Source: Lachnospiraceae bacterium (GTDB lineage Bacteria; Bacillota; Clostridia; Lachnospirales; Lachnospiraceae). From it: a stretch of DNA of 18,476 nucleotides. The DNA is taken from NCBI GenBank assembly GCA_900765975.1, contig CAAFTS010000155.1:1-18476 (forward strand), written 5' to 3'. The notes under the pieces are model-generated. The model made no database searches, was not told where the DNA came from, and was given only the letters and a program-made list of their open reading frames with translations. Below are positions 6,722 through 14,130 of the stretch, piece by piece. Position 1 is the stretch's first letter. Each line of letters begins with the position of its first letter. The position numbers and the translations under genes were made by a program.

Positions 6722-7435
6722 ATGAGCATATATTTATGGACTGAGGATAGAGAAGAAAAATCAGGCTATACATTTTGGAAAACTATGATGGGTTGCCTAT
6801 ATCCTCAGATTGTTGTAGAAAGTAAGAAAAACAATATAGGTCTATTAAAAGCAGTAAGACAGTTAATGAAGTCTGATTTATCAGATAATAAATATATTAT
6901 TGCAATGGATGAATCTTTTGACAATGATCAGGTAGTACGAGAAATGAGAGCATTAAAACGGGTGATAAGTGGGAATAATAATATTTATGTATTACGACTT
7001 ATTTCATTCGAATATATCTTACTCTCATTTACTGAATTATTGAATTGGATTTACGCAGATGAAGATGAATTTCGTACAAAAAGAAATGTAGAAATTAAAG
7101 CTCGTAAAGCGTTGTTGGATGCGATTGAGCAGAATATCGATTATAAATCATTGCCAGAGTTAAAAAATTTCTCAGCTGACATTAATGATTATAATATAGA
7201 GCAGATTATTTCAAAATTATTATTTAAGCTCACAAGAAATACAGGATTTGAGGTGTCGAAAGGCGTATTGGGTGAATGCTGGAGAAAAGATTGCTGTGAA
7301 TACTCGACAAGAAGTTCAGATGATTTATGTGGTTTGGATCTTGAAAGGTTGACTTTGATGGAGAAAGCAAAGACAATTTATCAGTGTTCAATCTTAAAAT
7401 CTGAATTTGAGAGATTACAAATCGGGGGTATATAA
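6722..7435 (+). CDS. TOPRIM-like (DUF4435-like?) protein, first gene of three-gene cassette
   Basis: The 237-residue product starts at ATG 6722 behind GAGGGAGA. Its N-terminal 100 residues have the pattern of a TOPRIM-type nucleotidyl/nuclease fold: a strand ending in Glu (YLWTED, E8), a middle segment ending in a conserved-looking Gly (NNIGLLKAV), and a strand with acidic residues (YIIAMDESFD, D63 and D67). A stretch FEYILLSF after it recalls the E-x-x-L region of DUF4435 proteins. The rest is helical, with a Cys-rich patch near 188-205 (ECWRKDCC and LCG). The gene is AT-rich compared with the recombinases. It is 3 bases from the next gene, so the three genes form one operon. The fold assignment is an inference by eye, and I do not recognise the protein with certainty. 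Confidence 0.7.
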   Translation: MSIYLWTEDREEKSGYTFWKTMMGCLYPQIVVESKKNNIGLLKAVRQLMKSDLSDNKYIIAMDESFDNDQVVREMRALKRVISGNNNIYVLRLISFEYILLSFTELLNWIYADEDEFRTKRNVEIKARKALLDAIEQNIDYKSLPELKNFSADINDYNIEQIISKLLFKLTRNTGFEVSKGVLGECWRKDCCEYSTRSSDDLCGLDLERLTLMEKAKTIYQCSILKSEFERLQIGGI

Positions 7436-7438
7436 AGG

Positions 7439-7882
7439 ATGATAACAATTTTTAAAAATAAAATGGATATGGACAGTTCCACCGAGTTGGTAGAATTTAA
7501 TGATTTATTTTTTAACACAGTTACATCGCTCAAGCTAGAACCTGAGCTTGCTAAGAAAATCATTCAGGAAATCGATGATTCCGAGCTTGTAAGCAAGTTC
7601 CAAATAAAATCAAAATTTAACGGAGAATTACTTAATATAGATAAGTTGTCGACTGGGTGTAAGACGGCTTTGAATATTTATTTTAATCCAGAAAAGATTT
7701 TTTCAATTAAAGAATGTGGAGATAATGCATTACAAATAATTTATGGATTTGAAAGTGGTATGGTTTTTAGCGACTATCCGATTATCCCATTTGATTTCGA
7801 TAAAGTGACAGTAAGGCAAAAAGGGGGGCTTCGGGAAATTTCAGATTATCTTGATTTGAAGGAATGGTGGGAACATGAATAG
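7439..7882 (+). CDS. Hypothetical protein (147 aa), second gene of three-gene cassette
   Basis: The ATG at 7439 follows GGGGG and AAAGG motifs at the end of the upstream gene, three bases after its stop. The product has no signal peptide or membrane segment. A central conserved-looking core reads LSTGCKTALNIYFNPEKIF followed by SIKECGDNALQIIYGFE. It is acidic overall, with an aromatic C-terminus (LKEWWEHE). The last 8 bases overlap the ATPase gene, which indicates translational coupling. I do not recognise the family. Its place between a TOPRIM-like protein and an ATPase suggests it is a partner or sensor subunit, which is inference only. Confidence 0.75.
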   Translation: MITIFKNKMDMDSSTELVEFNDLFFNTVTSLKLEPELAKKIIQEIDDSELVSKFQIKSKFNGELLNIDKLSTGCKTALNIYFNPEKIFSIKECGDNALQIIYGFESGMVFSDYPIIPFDFDKVTVRQKGGLREISDYLDLKEWWEHE

Positions 7883-8303
7883 TAAACCAATTGTTGCCAA
7901 TAAGCTATATGCTGTTCATACTTCTTATGTTGTTGATTTTACTCTAACCAACAATATTATATTAATTATGGGAGATTCAGGAACTGGAAAGTCTGTTATA
8001 TTTTCAATTCTGCAGGAAGCAGCGTCAAGTGATGATAGAATTGTCCCTATTTCTTATATGGATAAAAATAAAGATATTGAACGTCAGATCCGGGTACAGT
8101 CGGGAAAGATAATCCTAGTCGATAACGCGGACGTGTTATTGACAGATGAATTACGAAAATATATAGCTTTTGATTCCAAAAATCAATATATTATTTTAGG
8201 CCGAAATCCACAAAATTTAATGACAACCAGAGAAAATCTATTTGAGTTAAATACAATTCAAAAAGATGAAATGACTATATTTAAACTGAAAGAATATTTA
8301 TAA
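7875..8303 (+). CDS. Small P-loop ATPase (142 aa), third gene of three-gene cassette
   Basis: A clear Walker A motif GDSGTGKS is at residues 33-40 and a Walker B motif KIILVDNAD at 78-86. A sensor-like strand YIILGRNPQNL lies at 105-115. There is no ABC signature and little beyond the core, so this is a minimal AAA-like or STAND-like nucleotide-binding module, much smaller than usual AAA proteins (200 aa or more). The start ATG at 7875 overlaps the preceding stop by 8 bases and has a GGTGGGA ribosome site. The transcript probably ends at the strong inverted repeat at 8341-8389. ATP binding is well supported. The cellular role is unknown, and defence or regulation of the TOPRIM-like partner are possibilities. 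Confidence 0.82.
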   Translation: MNSKPIVANKLYAVHTSYVVDFTLTNNIILIMGDSGTGKSVIFSILQEAASSDDRIVPISYMDKNKDIERQIRVQSGKIILVDNADVLLTDELRKYIAFDSKNQYIILGRNPQNLMTTRENLFELNTIQKDEMTIFKLKEYL

Positions 8304-8336
8304 ACATATCTATTATTATGATATCCGTTGCTGATA

Positions 8337-8391
8337 TGCTCCCTTTTAGGTAGACAAGTGAAATAATAAAAACTTGTTACCTAAAAGGGGG
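8337..8391. repeat. Probable left end of IS element with long hairpin
   Basis: TGCTCCCTTTTAGG begins at 8337, resembling the TG-starting left ends of IS150-type elements. The arms at 8341-8359 and 8372-8389 form a near-perfect 18-bp stem with one bulge and a 12-base AT-rich loop. The right arm includes the ribosome site of the transposase orfA. This would block translation from outside readthrough and may also end transcription of the upstream cassette. Confidence 0.55.
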
Positions 8392-8398
8392 TATTTTA

Positions 8399-8965
8399 TT
8401 GGGAAAAAAATCGAAACATATTGCTGAAGAAAAAATACGTGCTATAAAAGAATATTTGGAAGGCAATAGCAGCATGGGCTCCATTGCAAAGCAACTCGGT
8501 ATTAACAAAGAATCATTCAGGCAATGGGTAGCTAACTATGAGTCGATGGGAACAGAGGCATTTTTTGCGGAACAAAACAAACATTATTCTAAAGCAGAAA
8601 AGGAACAGGCAATCACCTCATATTTAGCGAGTGAAGGTTCGTTTATGGATATCTGTAAAAAATATAAAATCCATTCAACTGCCCAACTCAAAACGTGGGT
8701 TAAGAAGTATAATGGTCATGAGAAGCTAAATGCTTCCGGAACTGGAGGTATAGCCATCATGACAAAAGGAAGAAAAACAACATTTGAGGAACGAGTGGAA
8801 ATCGCTTCCTATTGCATTTCCCTTGGTCATAATTATGCAGAAACAGCCGAAAAGTTTAAAGTTTCTTATCAGCAGGCCCGAAACTATACAGTTAAATATG
8901 AGAAACATGGGATAGGTGATTTATTTTTACAGAAGACCTATACCATTGATTATTTAACAAAATAG
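8399..8965 (+). pseudogene. Truncated IS150/IS3-family orfA, 3' end joined to recombinase remnant
   Basis: A TTG start at 8399 has an AAGGGGG ribosome site. The product holds three helix-turn-helix repeats: about residues 10-50 (IAKQLGINKESFRQWV), 60-100, and 125-170 (TAEKFKVSYQQARNYTVKYE). This is the DNA-binding OrfA of IS150-like IS3 elements. Intact OrfA proteins of this type continue with an Arg-rich linker and a leucine-zipper tail, and the element also needs orfB with the DDE domain. Both are missing. After KYEKHGIGDL the frame reads FLQKTYTIDYLTK, which matches recombinase 3 (LLQKTYTVDFLSK) and not a transposase. The element was therefore cut by recombination into a recombinase relic. 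Confidence 0.75.
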
Positions 8966-9115
8966 AAAGTGAAAAGTAGTGAGATTGTCTCCAAATGTTT
9001 TGTCGCTGAGAACCATCCACCTGGTATTGAAAGAGCGCTGTTTTTAAGAGTACACGAGGAAGGATCAAGGAGGTCCTATTTAATGAGAGAGCATAGAGGC
9101 AAGGCAAAGTATTGA
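8917..9115 (+). pseudogene. Large serine recombinase remnant
   Basis: In the frame of the preceding ORF the translation gives LFLQKTYTIDYLTK, a stop, KVKSSEIVSKCF, VAENHPPGIERALFLRVHEE and GSRRSYLMREHRGKAKY, then a stop at 9113. This follows the middle of recombinase 3 (KKKVINKGIVPQYYIEG, NHEAIIPKELFYKVQEE, KARR) residue by residue with many changes. No catalytic domain or zinc ribbon is present. DNA-level divergence from recombinase 3 is large, so it is an old relic of a different recombinase rather than a recent duplicate. Confidence 0.75.
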
Positions 9116-9229
9116 AGGGGCTTTCGCTATCTGTTGATCAGAAAAATTATGTGTAGCAATGGTGGAGAATTTTATCAAAGGCTCACTTAAAGAAGGAAAG
9201 ATTAAGATAAAACAGTAGGAGGAAGAAAG

Positions 9230-9670
9230 ATGGACCAGATAGATGAACTGAAGCGGATATTCGAAAATAGAACCTGTATGAGCGAGAACCGATTTGTGGG
9301 TCGGACTTGTATGGGAAGAATTGATAGGGATTTAATGGGAAAAATCGAGTTTGATCGTTCTCCCATGGATTTTGAATACAGTCGCTTAAAAGTATCTGTG
9401 ATTGAACGGACAAGAGGAATTGTTGATCAGATGACATTTTTAATGAGCGATGTTATTGGATTAAAAAGAAGCGACAAAAAGCGTGTGATTCCAAGCTTTT
9501 CAGTATCTGGAGGCGCAATAACCTGGAACTGTAGAATAACAGAAGATGACCGAAAGAAACTTGCAGAAGCTGTCAATGGATATTTAGAGATGTTCCAGAG
9601 TGTGGAGGAAAAGCAGACTCAGGACCAGAATCTAGAAGTAGGAGTTCTTCCAGGTAATATTATTTCCTGA
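9230..9670 (+). CDS. Conserved-type hypothetical protein (146 aa), paralogue of the protein at 13435
   Basis: The ATG at 9230 follows TAGGAGGA. The product has no signal or membrane segment. Aligned by eye with the protein at 13435 it shares an N-terminal ELK-x-I helix, a VG...GR segment, an acidic strand ending in EF with Ser after it, a T.....D..G region, and a C-terminal helix (LAEAVNGYLEMFQ versus LADETNQYIRLFQ). The two are clearly related despite low identity. It is followed after 51 bases by the ArdA-like gene, so they may form an operon. I do not know a function. The context suggests a cargo protein of the element, possibly linked to anti-restriction. Confidence 0.75.
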   Translation: MDQIDELKRIFENRTCMSENRFVGRTCMGRIDRDLMGKIEFDRSPMDFEYSRLKVSVIERTRGIVDQMTFLMSDVIGLKRSDKKRVIPSFSVSGGAITWNCRITEDDRKKLAEAVNGYLEMFQSVEEKQTQDQNLEVGVLPGNIIS

Positions 9671-9721
9671 TATTTAGGTGGGAATAGGTTGCAGTAATAC
9701 TGGTTGCAAGGAGAAATGTAA

Positions 9722-11338
9722 ATGAAAGTATTAGTAAAACGAGAAAACTGGGATGGCGGAATTTGGTTGAATCTGCCAGTTACAGAGGAAGAGGCTAAGC
9801 AGATGTATGAGCAGCTCAAACAGATTCATCCATCAGCGATGGTGCCATTTATCGGAGATGTCACAGAAACGGGATCAATTACTAATCTTAAGAAATGTTT
9901 GCAAGGGGAACTTGTGTTTTCAGAAGGGCATCTTGAATTGTTCAATTCCCTCGCAGAAAGGATTGAAAGATGGAGGGGTGTAGAACGGATTCTGTTTAAT
10001 GCAGCGCTAGAGATGGAGCGACCGGACACGATAGAAAAGGTCATGGGAGTCACCGGCCATTTGGAAGAGTATGAGTGGAAAAACGATATTACAACCATGT
10101 ATCAGCTTGGCATGAATAAGTTGAAGGAGATGAAACTTCATCTTCCGTTAGAGTTGGAGAAATATTTTGATTATGAATTATTTGGAAGGCTGAACAAAGC
10201 ATCAAATGAAGTTATGACAGACTATGGATTGGTACAGAGAAAGAAACTAGAGCCAAATATAACTCAGAGAGAAAACCCAGATGCAGTACGGTTCGGAAGC
10301 ATGATTTTTGAGGTCCGTGTACCATCCAATGAGAATCATTATGAAAGATACAGGATAGGGCTGCCAATGAAGGAAGCGGATTTGGAGAAAGAAGGGAACA
10401 GGCTGGGAATGTCTCATTTGGCAGAGATGACAGATTTTGATGTGTCCAGTAAAATATCATATCTGGATTCGTACCTGCCTCCGCAAAGCACTATTGGGGA
10501 ATTCAACCAGGTAGCATGGGAGATTTGGAAGCTGGCAGATCGGAAGGAAGTATCGAGGAGAAAACTGTTGGCAATCCTGGAAGCGGAAGCCCCCAGAACA
10601 ATCAATAAGACATGTTGGGCAATCCGGGGATATTCAGACTATGAGATATTGCCAGAAGATATCATAAAACCAGATGACTATGCGCATTATTTATTAAATC
10701 TTCATCATATAGAAATCCCAAAGGAATTGGAGCCTTGCGTCCGGTTCCAGGATTATGGATTAAAAATGTTAAATGGAGCAGGCCCTTATCGGACTTCGTA
10801 TGGACCTGTAATTAATAAACTGCATGCGTTACAGCAGCCAGATGGAGAGATTAGAAAATACTGTCTATATAATTCGCTGGCTTTAGCCAGTTATTGGTAT
10901 GAGCGAGAATCCTCCCTTCCGGAGATGCTGACCGGGGAAGAAGCCATATCCTATAAGGAGATTGTAGAACAAAAAATCACAAAGAGTTTATTGAATTATG
11001 GTGAACAGGTGTTGGCTGAATCCTTGTATAATGAAGTCTTAAAACGCAGAATCGTTTCCATGGTACCAGGGGTAACAGAGTATGCAGGAGAGCTCTGGGG
11101 CATACTGACTGTTACGACTTATGGAGAACTGACGGACAGGGAGACAGAAGGTATCAAGGCGGAATGGCAGACGTTGGCTGAAAGTGGCTGGGGAGGCCAG
11201 CTGATGGAAAGTCCCATTCGTTTAGAGCGGGGAGAATTATATGTGGGGTTTTGGGACAGGGATAATAATGAAAATTTGTTTATCAAGACAGAAGAGGAAT
11301 TTAAGCAGGGATTTCAGTCCGGGCCGGAGCTTGGATAA
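9722..11338 (+). CDS. ArdA-like three-part protein (538 aa), possible anti-restriction
   Basis: The start ATG at 9722 has AAGGAG 8 bases upstream. Residues 1-165 resemble ArdA: WLNLPVTEEEAKQMYEQL, later LELFNSLAERIER, and an end LPLELEKYFDYELFGR much like the ArdA C-terminus. Residues about 195-360 look like a second diverged ArdA-type repeat, with YRIGLPMKEADLEK, FNQVAWEIWKLADRKE and HIEIPKELEPCVRFQDYG. Residues about 375-538 form a third region containing RRIVSMVPGVTEYAGELWGI, repeated in the pseudogene at 12701. ArdA proteins are DNA mimics that inhibit type I restriction enzymes and help elements enter new hosts. This protein is about three times the usual 165-residue length. Strong acidity (many Glu/Asp) agrees with mimicry. 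The function is inferred from distant similarity. Confidence 0.75.
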   Translation: MKVLVKRENWDGGIWLNLPVTEEEAKQMYEQLKQIHPSAMVPFIGDVTETGSITNLKKCLQGELVFSEGHLELFNSLAERIERWRGVERILFNAALEMERPDTIEKVMGVTGHLEEYEWKNDITTMYQLGMNKLKEMKLHLPLELEKYFDYELFGRLNKASNEVMTDYGLVQRKKLEPNITQRENPDAVRFGSMIFEVRVPSNENHYERYRIGLPMKEADLEKEGNRLGMSHLAEMTDFDVSSKISYLDSYLPPQSTIGEFNQVAWEIWKLADRKEVSRRKLLAILEAEAPRTINKTCWAIRGYSDYEILPEDIIKPDDYAHYLLNLHHIEIPKELEPCVRFQDYGLKMLNGAGPYRTSYGPVINKLHALQQPDGEIRKYCLYNSLALASYWYERESSLPEMLTGEEAISYKEIVEQKITKSLLNYGEQVLAESLYNEVLKRRIVSMVPGVTEYAGELWGILTVTTYGELTDRETEGIKAEWQTLAESGWGGQLMESPIRLERGELYVGFWDRDNNENLFIKTEEEFKQGFQSGPELG

Positions 11339-11496
11339 TTGTTGTCAGATGTAAATAGGTGGTGGTGGAAAAATGGAAATGTGGGGATCCAACAAGGAGG
11401 TAGTTCAGTAATATAAAAGATGGTTGGCACCTGTGTGTTGCTTTAGATAAAAATGGATGTTATAGTAAATACAGGTCGGGATAGAGGGAATATAAA

Positions 11497-12004
11497 TTGA
11501 GAGCGGATATCAAGATTTTAAATGATAGTAGATTTAAAGAATGGATTTTAGTTAAAAAAGTTCGTCAAAGTCAATTAAAAGCGGTTGTTAGAGTGAATAA
11601 GGAAATGCTGCGTTTGTATTGGGATTTAGGAGAAGATATCGTTAAAAAGGAAGCAGAAGCCGTTTGGTGGACCGGGATTTATGACACAATGAGTCGATCC
11701 CTTAAAGATGCATTTCCTTCTCTGTTAGGATTTTCAGTAACTAATTTAAAATATATGAAACGTTTCTACTTATTTTATTCAGATGTTTTATTAAATCATC
11801 AACAGCCTACTGACGATTTAGAGGTGTTGTATTCAGTTCCATAGAAGATATCGTTGCAGAATATTCTTTGAATCAAGCAACCAGTCAATTGGCATTTCTG
11901 AATATAACCTTTCAAGCGTTCTGCCGAGGGAATATGAAAAAACTTTGCCAACGATTGAGGATATTGAAAAATCCTTAAAATCGCTGACGGCTGATGAAAG
12001 TTAA
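11497..12004 (+). pseudogene. YhcG-type (DUF1016) PDDEXK nuclease with internal deletion
   Basis: A TTG start at 11497 behind GAGGGA opens a 115-residue frame matching the DUF1016 N-terminal domain: VRQSQLKAVVRVNKEMLRLY, WDLGEDIV, then LKDAFPSLLGFSVTNLKYMK. It stops at 11842-11844. Just downstream the sequence encodes the family's last residues: IEDIVAEYSLNQATSQ in one frame, then ISEYNLSSVLPREYEKTLPT and IEDIEKSL after a frameshift, ending at 12002. Intact YhcG proteins have about 330-360 residues, and the middle with the PDDEXK nuclease core is missing here. The gene has therefore lost roughly half its length and its active site. The N-terminal peptide might still be made, but nuclease activity is not possible. 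Confidence 0.8.
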
Positions 12005-12106
12005 CAGAAAGTTTTTAATCAGGTTCCCATCTCGGCGTACTACTTTTATTAAATAGGGATGCCATATTAGGAAATAGTAGAAAACAGGTTACCAGGAGGA
12101 AAATTA

Positions 12107-12625
12107 ATGAGAGATAAAGAAATTCCATATGGATATCAAATGATGGATGGTAGATTGATAGAGAAATCTGCGGAGAGTAATGTTATAAAATATATTTTTC
12201 AGAAGACCAACAGCTATACAGAAAATCCACCAATTTGGGGAGAGATGGTTATAGAAGGTGATAAGATTTATCTTGGAGACGATCCAAAGTGTTCTGCCTA
12301 TCAGTTTGCAATCCTTTATCTGACGAGAGAGTTGAATATAGCCTCTGAGCTGTTAAGCCAGTGTGGTGATCCCCAGATGGAGCTGAGTCAAATTCTGGTG
12401 GATGAGGGATATAGGGCGGCTATCCGTGGAAAGATTGTTGGTGATGGTTTGGACGCTCTTTTACTGAGCAGAGAACTGGATTGACAGGGTATAATGGTTT
12501 CTGATGCTTATGAAGAGATCCACACCCGAAAGGCGGTAGAGTCCGGCCAGAATGGGAGGATAGAAAAAAGAGAGATTATTACGCCAGAGGAGTTTGCGGC
12601 AGTTCAGGCAATCATAATGAAATAA
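12107..12625 (+). pseudogene. Recombinase-like small protein with frameshift
   Basis: The ATG at 12107 follows CCAGGAGG. The first 40 residues (EIPYGYQMMDGRLIEKSAES, NVIKYIFQKT) resemble the start of a serine recombinase DNA-binding domain with no catalytic part. The rest of the 125-residue frame (YLGDDPKCSAYQFAILYLTR and onward) does not look like that family and may come from another gene. After the TGA at 12482 another frame from 12494 reads VSDAYEEIHTRKAVE and EKREIITPEEFAAVQAI, close to the recombinase segment IITREEAEAVRQI, ending at 12625. I read it as a fused and frameshifted relic. A short functional protein of 125 residues cannot be excluded. Confidence 0.55.
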
Positions 12626-12700
12626 AGATACCAAATAATTTTAACGAAGAAATGGTATTGACAAAAATTTGGTTTGCAGAAAATAAAAGAAAACGGGCCG

Positions 12701-13155
12701 ATGGAGACAACATTTGGCACGCTGAACTGTAAGGAACATGCGATACAGGAGCTGGGTTCGTCTGTTCAGGAAGTCCGTCTGTAGAATTTATTGGCTGTAA
12801 CTGCCTATTGGAATGAGATCGACTCCTTTGTGCCGGAACTATTAAACGGGGAGGATCTTCTATCGTATGAAAGCATGATCCGGGAAAGGATCCAGGCCAG
12901 CTTAAAAGGCTATTCCGAGAAGGAGCTGGCGGAATATCTATATTTTGAACTGCTTAAAAACGGGTTGTGTCCATGATGCTAGATGTAGAAACACATACCG
13001 GCAGCCTTTGAGAGGGGCTTACAGTACGAACTCACAAGGAACTAAATGACCGGGAATTGGTGGCTGTGATGGAAGAATGGAAGGCGATGGTAGATAGCAG
13101 CTGGGGAAAAGCCCTGACTACAATAAGCAAAAATTTACTCCGTATCAAAGAATAA
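12701..13155 (+). pseudogene. Dead paralogue of the C-terminal part of the ArdA-like protein
   Basis: The translation gives LLAVTAYWNEIDSFVPELLN, GEDLLSYESMI and ELAEYLYFELLK, then in a shifted frame VVSMMLDVETHTGSL, a stop, and EGLTVRTHKELNDRELVAVM. These follow the last third of the protein at 9722 (LALASYWYERESSLPEML, TGEEAISY, RRIVSMVPGVTEYAG, TVTTYGELTDRE). There are in-frame stops at 12782 (TAG) and 13009 (TGA at a Trp position) and a frameshift near 12960. The first two thirds of the gene are absent. With the related gene at 13435 it forms a second, decayed version of the 9230-11338 gene pair. Confidence 0.8.
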
Positions 13156-13206
13156 AGATTTGTACAGATTTATAAGATCATCAAGAATAGTCGTACATAA
13201 TGAAAG

Positions 13207-13248
13207 TGGCCTGCAGGGGGGATGTTCTAACTTGCTTGGCCATTTTTG
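13207..13248 (+). terminator. Terminator-like hairpin after the ArdA-like pseudogene
   Basis: The arms TGGCC (13207-13211) and GGCCA (13238-13242) pair, with a further GCA/TGC pairing inside, and a TTTTTGTT tail follows. It lies about 50 bases after the pseudogene stop. The loop is long, so its strength is uncertain. Confidence 0.45.
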
Positions 13249-13434
13249 TTAACTAAAAGTTAGAGGGGTGTTATGGCAAGGCGTTAATCAGTGAGCGTTT
13301 GTTGTCTTAATAGCCCTTATTTTTTACGTTTTTATATAATGAGGATATTTATAATGGTGGCATGGAGGAGGGAAAAAGAAGCACCATAAGGCTCACCGGC
13401 TAAATTGTAAAGTTAGAGATAGAGAGGAAATACA

Positions 13435-13857
13435 ATGAATTTTTTAAGAGCAGAATTGAAGAAAATACTCAGTATGACCGAATACTGTGAGGAGGCGGTA
13501 TATGTTGGAAACTGCGGCTATGTGAGGGTAAACGAGGACGTCCGAATGCGCCTGGAGTTCTCCAAATCTTCTACTGGAACATATGACGGAATCGTTATGA
13601 CAATGCTTAACCGAAAGGAGGGTACGATTGATATCAATACCTTGAAGTTTAGGGATATCTGGGGCGAGAAAACCGTTGTCAAGCATAACTTTAGGGAGGA
13701 GGGGATTATTCCACACATTTGGGAAAACGAAGAGAAAGCGTGGTATGTCTATAAGCCGAATCAGAAGGAGTATCAGATGTTAGCGGATGAAACCAACCAA
13801 TATATTAGACTGTTTCAGGAGGCAGAAATAACTCAGGGACCGCAAATGAATATGTGA
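13435..13857 (+). CDS. Conserved-type hypothetical protein (140 aa), paralogue of the protein at 9230
   Basis: The ATG at 13435 follows an AGAGGAAA ribosome site. The product is soluble, with an N-terminal helix (LRAELKKILSM), a beta-rich middle (VRMRLEFSKSSTGTYDGIVM, INTLKFRDIWGEK) and a C-terminal helix (YQMLADETNQYIRLFQEAE). It matches the 9230 product across its length by eye, most clearly at both ends. The frame is intact although the neighbouring ArdA-like copy is dead, so it may still be used. AT-rich motifs resembling -10 boxes lie at about 13330-13355, without convincing -35 boxes. Function unknown. Confidence 0.72.
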   Translation: MNFLRAELKKILSMTEYCEEAVYVGNCGYVRVNEDVRMRLEFSKSSTGTYDGIVMTMLNRKEGTIDINTLKFRDIWGEKTVVKHNFREEGIIPHIWENEEKAWYVYKPNQKEYQMLADETNQYIRLFQEAEITQGPQMNM

Positions 13858-14130
13858 ATCCGAGAACCTGATGAGATTGTGTTGCAGAAGAGATGGTGGT
13901 GTTCACTGTATAAGTAGAGAGAAGATTGCTATAAAGGGAAGGTGCTGATGGGAATCGGTGTCTTTTTTTCAGAGAAGGGAGGTGAGGAAGTATTTAAGGA
14001 CAACTATGTGATAAAATAGGTGGCCACCTAAGGGATATTAGTTGAAACTGGTATCCTTTTTCTCTTGCAGGAGAACAAAAAAGAAGGAGGCAGAGTTCCG
14101 GCCGGGAAAAGATATCTGACTCTTTTCTGA

